Source of the DNA: JBJFCE01 sp051888775
GTDB taxonomy: Bacteria > Bacillota > Clostridia > Lachnospirales > Lachnospiraceae
NCBI GenBank assembly: GCA_051888775.1
Contig: JBJFCE010000036.1
Coordinates: 1-57,792, forward strand
Direction of reading: 5' to 3'
Length of the DNA: 57,792 nt
The position numbers and the translations under genes were made by a program. How positions within the stretch are numbered: position 1 is the first letter of the stretch; each line of letters begins with the position of its first letter. The notes beneath the pieces are model-generated. The model was given only the letters and a program-made list of their open reading frames with translations. It was not told the DNA's origin and made no database searches. Below, in pieces: positions 34,996-42,533 of the stretch.

Positions 34996-36468
34996 CTATT
35001 TCATTTCAACTTTAATTACTACAGGGAGTGTTGTCTTCAGCGGTTTTGTAAAATGCAGTCCCTCTTTATCCTTGGTAAAAGAAACCGGTTCATCACAACC
35101 AAGTATGGATACCCGATTGATCAGGCCGTGGAACAAAGGAAGATTCTGATCCGGGCTGTCCGCAAGGGATTTGATCGTGATCTTTCCATCCTCCGGATAT
35201 TTCAGGCAGATCGCATACAGATTGCCGCCGCTTACCGTAAAGCGGAAATCCTTTGCGGTATAATCCTTCGCCTTGCCGTCGCTGAACTGACCGGCAGTTT
35301 CCTCGGTCGGTCCTTCCTCGGCATAACGCCATACGTGAGAGTTGTAAATCGCTTCTCCGTTGACCTTGAGCCATGCCCCGATCTCGCGCAGGATCTGCTC
35401 GTCCTGTTCGGGGATCGTGCCGTCTGCTTTCGGCCCCACATTTAAAAGCAGATTGCCGTTTTTGCTGACAACATCGATCAGGTAACAGAGAATATCGTAG
35501 CTGCTCTTATAATCAAGCGAGGTCGTATAGCACCAGGAATTGTGTGCGATGGCGGTATCCGTCTGCCAGTGATATGGCTTGGCATCTGCAAACTTGCCGC
35601 GCTCCACATCTACGATACCGGAGCCGAACATCATGGCATCATGTTTATAGCAGATACCGACGGGGGTGCCCCACTCCAATCCCCTATTATAATAAAAAGC
35701 AGCCAGTTTTTTCAAGTAGGGTTTCCAGCCTTCATGCTGGATCCACCAGTCAAAATATAAAATAGCCGGTTTGTATTTGTCAATCAGTTCCACCGTTCTT
35801 GCCAGCCAGTCTTCGGCAAATTCGGAATCCGGACCCGGGGTATCGGTCAGACTCTGCTGATCGGGCTGTTTCTGAATGGAAGGCCAGTAGAAATCGCCGC
35901 ATTTTAACGGATCTTTGATATCGGAATCAAAGTCCTTGCCGTTTCCCATGAACCATACATGCTCCGCACGATGCGAGGAGGTCGCAAATACCATGCCTCT
36001 GTCCAAAACTGCTTTACGAAGTTCGCCGACACAGTCCCGTTTCGGTCCCATCTTGGCTGCCGTAAACTCGGACAGTTCGCTGTCATACATCTGAAAGCCG
36101 TCATGATGCTCCGCAACCGGAACAACATATTTTGCACCGGCTTCAAGAAACAGATCCGCCCATTTTTCCGGATCATACTTTGGCGCAGTGAACATCGGAA
36201 TAAAATCCTTATAGCCGAAGTCCTTGTGCGGTCCGTAGGTCTTGATATGATGCTCATATTCCGGCGTCCCCTGAACATACATATTTCGTGAATACCATTC
36301 ATTATTGAAGGCGGGCACACTGTAAAGTCCCCAGTGGATGAAGATACCGAATTTTGCTTTTTCAAACCATTTTGGCATCTCAAAGTCACAAAGCGAACTC
36401 CATTCGGGCTTATACGGACCTCTTTCAATTACCTCTTCCAGTTCCTGTAAATACTCCTGCTTTGTCAT
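34996..36468 (-). CDS. GH29 alpha-L-fucosidase
   Basis: Retaining alpha-L-fucosidase of family GH29, which would remove terminal fucose from xyloglucan or other glycans. Family blocks are clear: PKWFEKAKFGIFIHWGLYSVPAF, YVVPVAEHHDGFQMYDS and ILYFDWWI with the likely nucleophile Asp240. NLLLNVGPKADGTIPEQDEQILREIGAWLKVNGEAIY closes the barrel, and a C-terminal beta domain (about 375-490) follows. There is no signal peptide, so it is cytoplasmic. The start follows GAAAGGA on the minus strand. It lies between a solute-binding lipoprotein gene and the regulator gene, with the second palindromic element just upstream. Confidence 0.93.
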   Translation of the reverse strand: MTKQEYLQELEEVIERGPYKPEWSSLCDFEMPKWFEKAKFGIFIHWGLYSVPAFNNEWYSRNMYVQGTPEYEHHIKTYGPHKDFGYKDFIPMFTAPKYDPEKWADLFLEAGAKYVVPVAEHHDGFQMYDSELSEFTAAKMGPKRDCVGELRKAVLDRGMVFATSSHRAEHVWFMGNGKDFDSDIKDPLKCGDFYWPSIQKQPDQQSLTDTPGPDSEFAEDWLARTVELIDKYKPAILYFDWWIQHEGWKPYLKKLAAFYYNRGLEWGTPVGICYKHDAMMFGSGIVDVERGKFADAKPYHWQTDTAIAHNSWCYTTSLDYKSSYDILCYLIDVVSKNGNLLLNVGPKADGTIPEQDEQILREIGAWLKVNGEAIYNSHVWRYAEEGPTEETAGQFSDGKAKDYTAKDFRFTVSGGNLYAICLKYPEDGKITIKSLADSPDQNLPLFHGLINRVSILGCDEPVSFTKDKEGLHFTKPLKTTLPVVIKVEMK

Positions 36469-36492
36469 AGCCTGTGATTCCTTTCTGTCATT

Positions 36493-36505
36493 TAAGGTTA
36501 TTCTG
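36493..36505 (+). repeat. 13-bp direct repeat flanking palindromic element 2 (left copy)
   Basis: TAAGGTTATTCTG occurs here and again at 36711-36723, directly outside the palindrome (right copy separated by 5 bases). On the minus strand the right copy includes the stop codon of the lipoprotein gene and the left copy precedes the ribosome site of the fucosidase gene. It looks like a target-site duplication. Confidence 0.6.
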
Positions 36506-36705
36506 GCGATTGAGAAACTCTATCCGAAAGGTGGACTGGGTGCTGATAACCCTATCGGTGACCGGCACTGTGAGTCCGTCGGTACTTAGGTGCCGTATTT
36601 TGGCACCTTATGTACCGTTACGGACGAGGTGTAGCGAAAGCGTGCCGGTCACCGATAGGGTTATCAGCACCGGGTCCACCTTACGGACAGAGTCCCTAAA
36701 TCGCC
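36505..36705 (+). repeat. Palindromic element, copy 2 (conserved structured core, long arms)
   Basis: Arms of 64 bases (36505-36568 and 36642-36705) match each other as inverted repeats at 57 of 64 positions, with no gaps; several of the differences still pair as G-U. The 73-nt core (36569-36641) shares with the other copies CGTCGGTACTTAG near its start, GTACCGtTACG in its middle and AGCGTGCC at its end. Within it GTCCGT/ACGGAC, GGTAC/GTACC and GGTGCC/GGCACC form nested stems, longer than in copies 1 and 3. It fills the gap between a lipoprotein gene and the fucosidase gene, both on the minus strand, and is bracketed by a 13-bp direct repeat. It should strongly affect transcription between the two genes. 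Confidence 0.88.
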
Positions 36706-36710
36706 TAATA

Positions 36711-36723
36711 TAAGGTTATTCTG
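36711..36723 (+). repeat. 13-bp direct repeat flanking palindromic element 2 (right copy)
   Basis: Second copy of TAAGGTTATTCTG. It contains the stop codon of the minus-strand lipoprotein gene (36716-36718), so this is probably the original target site and the left copy the duplicate. Confidence 0.6.
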
Positions 36724-38464
36724 TCTGTTCCAAAACCGCAGCGGCTGCTGCCAGCCGTGCTTCATTCTGTGCTTTTGCATTGGCAAGGTCGTTCTCGCAG
36801 ACCTGTTCATAACCGAGTGCATGAAGCTTGTTCTGCATTTCCGTCATCAACGCATAAAAGTCATCTTCATCTTCCGCGAAGACCATCTTCCAGGAATAAT
36901 CGGTGATGACATTCCTGCACTGGGAACGAATGGCAGTGATCTCGGAAGATTCCTTGGGGGAGACATACCCGGTACCCGGTGCGACAAGCAACAGATCATG
37001 TTCGCGCAGATATTCGACGGCATTGGAAGCTCCGCTGTAGGTCTGCCAGCTTTCTTCCAACGAAGACAGATTCTTGGAGCACACGGAGTCCCATAAAGCG
37101 TAATAGTAAGGGAAGCCCTCCGGTGTCAGATCCAGCCGTGAGATCGGTTTATAATTGAGTGCGGACACACCGTCCTTCCAGGTTCCGCCGCCCCATTCAT
37201 CGGGAACGACAGAGCCGCCGTTTAAGAAGGTCTCCGTTCCGAAATCTGTCAGATACGGTTCTCCGTTTTCGTCCATATCCCAGCACAGACCCTGCGGTCC
37301 GGCAGTTCCGTCTTTTTCCTGAGCCATACCGATCATAATACCTTCGGGAGAGTAGAGCCAGTCGATAAAATCCGCCAGCCTTTCCGGATCTTTGGCATTG
37401 CTGCCGATACATATGACAGTTTTTTGATTTCCCTCGGGATTACAGCCGTAAGAGAAGATCTGCATATCCTGAATAACGGACATCATATAGCCCTTACCCT
37501 GATTCATATGGTCCGTTGTATTGTAAGCGGACTGGCACAGCCAGGGCCACGGGCAGTATAAAATGGAGCCGTCCACATATTTCTGGTAAAACTGATCGTA
37601 ATTCTGGGTTCTGGATTCCGGGTCCACAAGACCGAGCTGATTAGCATCAAAGTACAGTTTCAGTACACGCATATAAAGGGAATCACTGTCGGCAATATCC
37701 TGATAATCGGAGCCGTCGGCTTTTGCCAGTAAAAACCCGAATTCATCATAACCGTAAAAGCAACACGGTTGTTTTGCAGCATTCATCAGATTGCCGTCCC
37801 AGTCGGAGAAAAAAGAAAATCCGTATGTTTTCTGACCGGATTCCGTTTCCGGATACAGTTCCTGCATCTGTTTTAAGACAGGAAGGAGATCTTCCAGTGT
37901 ACCGATCTCGGGATAGCCTAATTGTTCATAAAGATCCCATCGCAGATAAGGTCCGAAAGTCGGATCCAATCCCTCTGCCGGAGTCGTTGCGCTTTGCAGT
38001 GAGATTTCGGAAGGAATGGCATAAATGCAGTTTTCTCCCAGATCATCATTTAAAAGATTAATGGCATATTCGTATCGCATAATCTGTTTGTCGGAAAGAT
38101 AATCGGACATATCAATGATCAGATTAGAGCTGATCAATTCCTCCAAAGTACCGTTCTCTGCCGTACAGATGATCAGATCGCCCAGATTGCCTGCGGCGCT
38201 GCGGGTCTCAAAAAGAGTTTCTCCCCCGCCCGAAACATTGGGAGCAATAATATTTAATTCCATATTGAATTTGTCTTTTACGATCTTGGCAAACCAACCG
38301 GATTGGATTCCCTGAAAATTGGCAAGGGAATCAAACACATCCACGACAATCGTTTCTTCATAAGGACATGCCGAGGAATCGGAAATCTTTCCGGTACCGC
38401 AGCCATATAAGCCGCCGGAAAGAAGAACGATACATAATAACAGGCTCCATAGTTTTCTCTTCAT
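36716..38464 (-). CDS. Second extracellular solute-binding lipoprotein (LipO-like)
   Basis: Paralogue of the binding protein at 27664-29334, sharing blocks such as SLANFQGIQSGWFAKIVKDKF, AGNLGDLIIC and FGPYLRWDLYEQLGYPEIGTL. The lipobox is GGLYGC, with the lipidated Cys near residue 22. The length of 582 is normal. No permease gene lies beside it, so it probably feeds the importer at 25126-27572 with a related ligand, for instance a fucosylated oligosaccharide, since the fucosidase gene follows. Its ribosome site AAGGAGG lies in the 14-base gap after the carboxypeptidase gene, so it can be transcribed from there. Confidence 0.9.
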   Translation of the reverse strand: MKRKLWSLLLCIVLLSGGLYGCGTGKISDSSACPYEETIVVDVFDSLANFQGIQSGWFAKIVKDKFNMELNIIAPNVSGGGETLFETRSAAGNLGDLIICTAENGTLEELISSNLIIDMSDYLSDKQIMRYEYAINLLNDDLGENCIYAIPSEISLQSATTPAEGLDPTFGPYLRWDLYEQLGYPEIGTLEDLLPVLKQMQELYPETESGQKTYGFSFFSDWDGNLMNAAKQPCCFYGYDEFGFLLAKADGSDYQDIADSDSLYMRVLKLYFDANQLGLVDPESRTQNYDQFYQKYVDGSILYCPWPWLCQSAYNTTDHMNQGKGYMMSVIQDMQIFSYGCNPEGNQKTVICIGSNAKDPERLADFIDWLYSPEGIMIGMAQEKDGTAGPQGLCWDMDENGEPYLTDFGTETFLNGGSVVPDEWGGGTWKDGVSALNYKPISRLDLTPEGFPYYYALWDSVCSKNLSSLEESWQTYSGASNAVEYLREHDLLLVAPGTGYVSPKESSEITAIRSQCRNVITDYSWKMVFAEDEDDFYALMTEMQNKLHALGYEQVCENDLANAKAQNEARLAAAAAVLEQTE

Positions 38465-38478
38465 CCGGTTCCTCCTTT

Positions 38479-39996
38479 TTACCGGCGCCGCCGTCTGTGG
38501 GATTTGCGGAAATTCAGCTTAGGATAGTCAGAGGTACGACGTCGGGATGGATAGTTTTTCTTGCGGCGACGTCTTCTTTTGCGGTCACGCTGACGTTGTG
38601 CAAAATGATAGCTTCTGACATAAGAAATCCCGTACATGATCAGGGCGGCAATAATTGCAGTGATCACAACACCGATCAGGATTTTTTTAACATTAATATA
38701 GATAACTTTATCTTCGTTTTTTTCAGGTACGGAAGTATCATCCACAGTTTCGGGAGCTGCTTCATATGCAGCATCAAATGTAAAGGACGGTGTCTGCGAA
38801 GCAGCACGGATCGTTGTACTGCCGACAGGCTGGCCATGATAGGAATAAGAGAGCTTTGCAATGGCGTCCTCTTCTTCACAATCATAAGAAAGGGTACAGG
38901 TCAGATCCTGAAAATCCACAGTCGTCGGAATGACAACATAGTCGGAGCGGTCCAAAGCCATAATGGGCTGGGAGGAACCGAAAATATCCGTTGCGGTATC
39001 AAAAAAATCCGAGCTGTCGATCGCATAAGTCGTCTCGTTCTGTGCAATGTTCAATTTTTGGAAATTATTGAAGCCATAATCAAACAGAGCGATCGTATCC
39101 GTAAACTGATTGGGAGATTCCTCTTTTAAAATAACACAGATCAGGCGCATGCCGTCTTTTTCCGCACAGGAGACAAGCGTTTGTCTGGAGCTGTCCGTAT
39201 AACCGGTTTTCGAGCCGATCAGATAATCATATGCATATTGTGTTCCGGGTAAAAGACGGTTGTGAGAATAAATCTCAATCTCATCCGGCTGCTTGTCCGT
39301 CGGAGCAATGTAATAATAGTAAGTATCGGACATCTTGCAAAGCAGTTCATAAGAGAAAAATTCTCTTGCGATCATGGCAAGATCGTAGGCACAAGTATAG
39401 TGATTTTCGTCCGGCAGACCGTTTGCATTGGTAAACTGTGTATTGACACAGCCGAGTTCCCCGGCACGCTGTGTCATCAGAGCCGCGAAATCCTCCATGG
39501 TACCGGAGATATGCTCGGCGACCGCGTTGGATACTTCGTTTGCCGATCCGACCAGAATACCGTAAAGCGCCTGTTCCATCGTCAGTTCCTGACCTTCGTC
39601 CATGCCGATCTTGGAACCGTCCCACGGGACGGAAAAAACAGCATCATGGGAAAAGGTCACGATCTCATTCATGGAACAGTTTTCTATGGCCAGAAGCGCA
39701 GTCATGAGCTTGGTCGTACTGGCAGGATATTCCTGACGGTAGATATCTTTGGCATATAAGATCGTACCGGTATCCGCATCCATGAGAAGTGCGGATTCTG
39801 CGCCGATCTTTGGACCCTGCGGCCAGTTTTCAATCTCATTGGTCTGTACGGGCAGCTCCTTGCGGGCTTCTGCTTCTGCATTATAATCAATCGGCTCCGC
39901 ATATACACAGAGCGATTGCTGCAAGGACAGAACAGCCGTAAGAAGTATGAGGCGCAGAGAAAATTGTTTATGTTTTGAATGTTTTTTTATATGCAT
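38479..39996 (-). CDS. D-alanyl-D-alanine carboxypeptidase (peptidase S11)
   Basis: Penicillin-binding carboxypeptidase that trims the last D-Ala from peptidoglycan stem peptides outside the membrane. The motifs are PASTTKLM (nucleophile Ser in SxxK), GSANE (SxN) and GSKTGYT (KTG). A signal peptide (FSLRLILLTAVLSLQQSLCVYA) starts the protein. Near the C-terminus lies a membrane segment (ILIGVVITAIIAALIMYGISYV) and then a strikingly basic tail of about 45 residues rich in Arg and Lys (RDRKRRRRRKK). Such a tail could bind teichoic acid, DNA or membrane phospholipid. I chose ATG 39996, preceded by CGGAG; the longer frame to 40131 adds a weak extension across the promoter. It sits directly upstream of the lipoprotein gene. 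Confidence 0.9.
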   Translation of the reverse strand: MHIKKHSKHKQFSLRLILLTAVLSLQQSLCVYAEPIDYNAEAEARKELPVQTNEIENWPQGPKIGAESALLMDADTGTILYAKDIYRQEYPASTTKLMTALLAIENCSMNEIVTFSHDAVFSVPWDGSKIGMDEGQELTMEQALYGILVGSANEVSNAVAEHISGTMEDFAALMTQRAGELGCVNTQFTNANGLPDENHYTCAYDLAMIAREFFSYELLCKMSDTYYYYIAPTDKQPDEIEIYSHNRLLPGTQYAYDYLIGSKTGYTDSSRQTLVSCAEKDGMRLICVILKEESPNQFTDTIALFDYGFNNFQKLNIAQNETTYAIDSSDFFDTATDIFGSSQPIMALDRSDYVVIPTTVDFQDLTCTLSYDCEEEDAIAKLSYSYHGQPVGSTTIRAASQTPSFTFDAAYEAAPETVDDTSVPEKNEDKVIYINVKKILIGVVITAIIAALIMYGISYVRSYHFAQRQRDRKRRRRRKKNYPSRRRTSDYPKLNFRKSHRRRRR

Positions 39997-40032
39997 GAAA
40001 ATACTCCGAAAATAGAACAGTCTATATCTATT

Positions 40033-40060
40033 ATGATACACTATTTTGCCGTAAAACCAA
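40033..40060 (-). promoter_or_regulatory. Probable promoter of the carboxypeptidase gene
   Basis: On the minus strand TTGGTT (40060-40055), a 16-bp spacer and TATCAT (40038-40033). The distance to ATG 39996 is 36 bases. It may also drive the lipoprotein gene behind. Confidence 0.45.
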
Positions 40061-40192
40061 AGAACCTTTCTAAAAAAACACAAAATTTTAACTGCTGACT
40101 TTCTTTTTTGAAAAAATGTTGTATAATACAATATTTGGAAAAGGAAGAACAGACATATAAAATAGGAAAAAACAGGAAAAGGTTGATTTGAT

Positions 40193-40834
40193 ATGCGTTT
40201 AAGAAATATCAGCGGCTCAAGGGACGTTATTGCTGCGAGCGGATATGTGATCCATGAGCCCGAAACCCGGAAGGGAAACTGGCGGGCGGTGTTCGGAAAT
40301 GAACATCCTTTATATGTAGAGATCGGAATGGGAAAAGGGAAATTTCTGCATACACTTGCAAAGCAGAATCCGGATCGTAATTATGTGGGAATTGAAAAAT
40401 ATTCTTCGGTACTGTTGCGCGCGATTCAGAAGATGGAGGAAGAGGAGCTGCCCAATCTTAGATTTCTGCGTATGGATGCCGAGGAGATCACCGAGGTTTT
40501 TGAGAAGGGCGAGGTGACCGGTATCTATCTTAATTTTTCGGATCCTTGGCCCAAGGACAGACATGCGAAGAGAAGGCTGCCGTCCGGAGCGTTTCTTGCG
40601 CGTTACGATCAGATTCTGGCAGAGGGCGGAACGATTGAGTTTAAGACGGACAATCGCCCGTTATTTGATTTTGCGCTGGAAGAGCTTGCCGATTCTGCAT
40701 GGAAGGCAGATGCCGTGACATATGATCTGCATGCGGATGCGGTATTGTGCGAAGGAAATGTCATGACGGAGTATGAAGAGAAATTTTCCGCGCAGGGAAA
40801 CCCGATCTGTAAGTATATTCTTTCGAGAAAATAA
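40193..40834 (+). CDS. trmB: tRNA (guanine-N7-)-methyltransferase
   Basis: SAM-dependent enzyme making 7-methylguanosine at position 46 of tRNA. Family motifs are clear: YVEIGMGKGKFLHTLAKQNP for SAM binding, YVGIEKYSSVLLRAI, LNFSDPWPKDRHAKRRLPSGAFL (the TrmB signature) and FKTDNRPLFDF. The 213-residue length is normal. It is divergent from the carboxypeptidase gene. A TATAAT box lies at 40122-40127 about 65 bases upstream, without a good -35 partner. Confidence 0.96.
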   Translation: MRLRNISGSRDVIAASGYVIHEPETRKGNWRAVFGNEHPLYVEIGMGKGKFLHTLAKQNPDRNYVGIEKYSSVLLRAIQKMEEEELPNLRFLRMDAEEITEVFEKGEVTGIYLNFSDPWPKDRHAKRRLPSGAFLARYDQILAEGGTIEFKTDNRPLFDFALEELADSAWKADAVTYDLHADAVLCEGNVMTEYEEKFSAQGNPICKYILSRK

Positions 40835-40879
40835 AGGGCAGAAAAAGCTTCATTTTGTTGATATAAAGAGGAAAAAGAA

Positions 40880-41398
40880 ATGTATTTGTTATTATTTTTA
40901 CTGTGGGTGATCTTTAACGGGCAGCTGACATTGGAAATTGCGCTGTTTGGAATCGTGATTGCCGGACTGATCTATGCGTTTATGTGTAAATTCATGGATT
41001 ATAGTATTTACAGGGATCTGTATGTCTTTAAGCGGTTCTTTAAGATCGTGCGTTATCTGTTCGTACTGGTATGGGAGATTTTAAAGGCAAATACAGCAGT
41101 GATCCGGATGGTATTATCCGTACATAAGGAGCCGCAGCCTGAGATCGTTACGTTTACGGTCGGATTAAAAACAAATGTGGGCAGAGCGCTGCTGGCCAAT
41201 TCCATTACGCTGACACCGGGAACGATTACGGTTGCGTTGGAGGAAGACAGATTTATCGTACATTGTCTGGACAAATCGCTTGCCGAAGGTATTGATACAT
41301 CCGTATTCGTAAGGCTGATCACCGATATGGAAGGTGATTATCAGGGCTATCTGGAACAGAAGAAAGCCGGAAAGGCAGGGAAAAAGCATGAACAGTGA
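40880..41398 (+). CDS. mrpE: Na+/H+ antiporter subunit E (MrpE/MnhE)
   Basis: First gene of a ten-gene Mrp/Mbh-type antiporter operon. MnhE-family membrane protein: two N-terminal membrane segments (LLLFLLWVIFNGQLTLEIALFGIVIAGLIYAF), then LFVLVWEILKANTAVIRMVLS and the family block ALLANSITLTPGTITVALEEDRFIVHCLD. The length of 172 is normal. It is essential for assembly in known Mrp complexes. It overlaps mrpF by 11 bases. Confidence 0.93.
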   Translation: MYLLLFLLWVIFNGQLTLEIALFGIVIAGLIYAFMCKFMDYSIYRDLYVFKRFFKIVRYLFVLVWEILKANTAVIRMVLSVHKEPQPEIVTFTVGLKTNVGRALLANSITLTPGTITVALEEDRFIVHCLDKSLAEGIDTSVFVRLITDMEGDYQGYLEQKKAGKAGKKHEQ

Positions 41399-41720
41399 TA
41401 TCAAAGAACTGGTAGTTGCATATGATACGGTCTTTACAGCGGCGTTGGTGATCCTGGCGGTGATGATCGTACTTTGTCTGATCCGTGCGATCCTCGGACC
41501 GCGTGTGGCAGACCGGATCGTAGCCGTAAATATGATGGGAACGCTGGTTATGGTTGTGATCGCAATTTTGGCTTTGAAGCAGAGAGAAGGATATCTTGCG
41601 GATATCTGTATGATCTATGCGATGATCAGTTTCCTTGCGGTAATCGTACTGACCAAGGTATTTTTAGGTATTTACAGAGAGCGCAAGCAGATAGGAGGAA
41701 AAGAACATGGCAACACTTGA
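41388..41720 (+). CDS. mrpF: Na+/H+ antiporter subunit F (MrpF/MnhF)
   Basis: Small subunit with three membrane segments and the family motif RAILGPRVADRIVAVNMMGTLVM followed by YLADICMIYAMISFLAVIVL. I chose ATG 41388 rather than an upstream in-frame codon (41334), since the extra residues would lie inside mrpE and have no hydrophobic or family character. The length is 110 residues. It overlaps mrpG by 14 bases. Confidence 0.93.
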   Translation: MNSDIKELVVAYDTVFTAALVILAVMIVLCLIRAILGPRVADRIVAVNMMGTLVMVVIAILALKQREGYLADICMIYAMISFLAVIVLTKVFLGIYRERKQIGGKEHGNT

Positions 41721-42132
41721 GTGGATTCGTTTCGGGATCGGAACGGCACTTTTGGCAGCAGGTCTTATCACGTTTGCGCTGGAATTGTTTGCCGTATACC
41801 GTTTCCGCTATGTGTTAAACAGAATGCAGGTGGCAGCGATGGGAGATACACTCGGTATCGGTATTTCGCTTGTCGGTCTGATGGTATTAAGCGGATTGAA
41901 TTTCACAACACTGAAGTTAGGGCTGGTGGTTGTGTTTTTGTGGTGTTCTTCTCCGGTTTCTTCCCATCTGATTGCAAGACTGGAGGTTGCAACCAATCCG
42001 AAGCTGTCTGAGGTCTGCAAGCTTCCGGAGAATCTGCCGGAAGATGCGACTGCCCGAAAGGAAGACGGGGATGTTCGTCTGGAGGAATTTGTTGAGATCG
42101 ATCAGCCTTCAGAGAGCCGTGAGGAAATATAG
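41707..42132 (+). CDS. mrpG: Na+/H+ antiporter subunit G (MrpG/MnhG)
   Basis: PhaG/MnhG/YufB-family membrane subunit with three membrane segments and blocks FALELFAVYRFRYVLNRMQVAAMGDTLG and FFLWCSSPVSSHLIAR-like sequence (VVFLWCSSPVSSHLIARL). The C-terminal 40 residues are acidic and cytoplasmic, longer than in many homologues (141 residues in total). The start follows AGGAGG inside mrpF. Confidence 0.92.
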   Translation: MATLEWIRFGIGTALLAAGLITFALELFAVYRFRYVLNRMQVAAMGDTLGIGISLVGLMVLSGLNFTTLKLGLVVVFLWCSSPVSSHLIARLEVATNPKLSEVCKLPENLPEDATARKEDGDVRLEEFVEIDQPSESREEI

Positions 42133-42176
42133 TAACGGAGTCATTGTCCGACAGGGCATTCCGAAATGGAGGAAGT

Positions 42177-42533
42177 ATGGAATATTTTATGTATATTCTG
42201 CTGGGCTTTCTGGTTGTCTGCGCGATTGCCGTGAGCGTATCCAAGAACCTGCTGAATTCAATTTTGATATTTATGTCCTATAGTCTGGTTATGTCAATTA
42301 TCTGGATCTGTCTGGAGTCTCCCGATCTGGCCATTACCGAAGCGGCAGTCGGCGCGGGTGTTACGACTGTTTTGTTCCTTGTAACGTTAAAGAAGCTGCA
42401 TACAATGAAGGAACAGGAAGAGACGGGAATCGGAGAAGCGGATGCACAGGCAGAAGCACCGAAGGAACAGGCGGCAAAGGAGCAGAATGCGGACAGTCTG
42501 CCTGCCGGAACGGAGGGTGAAGACCATGAGTAA
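42177..42533 (+). CDS. MbhD-like subunit (DUF4040), counterpart of the MrpA C-terminal region
   Basis: Three-helix membrane protein with the DUF4040/MbhD block NLLNSILIFMSYSLVMSIIWICLESPDLAITEAAVGAGVTTVLF. In classical Mrp systems this piece is fused to the C-terminus of MrpA; here it is separate, as in Mbh-type complexes. A charged Glu/Ala/Gln-rich tail of about 45 residues follows. I chose ATG 42177, which has GGAGG four to five bases upstream. It overlaps the next gene by 8 bases. Confidence 0.88.
   Translation: MEYFMYILLGFLVVCAIAVSVSKNLLNSILIFMSYSLVMSIIWICLESPDLAITEAAVGAGVTTVLFLVTLKKLHTMKEQEETGIGEADAQAEAPKEQAAKEQNADSLPAGTEGEDHE

Noticed and set aside
36505..36705. Palindromes as ordinary Rho-independent terminators
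   Set aside because: Arms of 40-64 bp are far longer than terminators, there is no T-tract at the stem end, copy 1 lies between divergent genes, and the conserved core would not be needed.
41334..41387. Upstream start for mrpF
   Set aside because: Residues before ATG 41388 lie inside mrpE, are hydrophilic and do not match the family.
42442..42525. Upstream start for the MrpB-domain gene
   Set aside because: The extra Arg-rich residues are a frame shadow of the MbhD-like gene tail; ATG 42526 follows a GGAGGG site.
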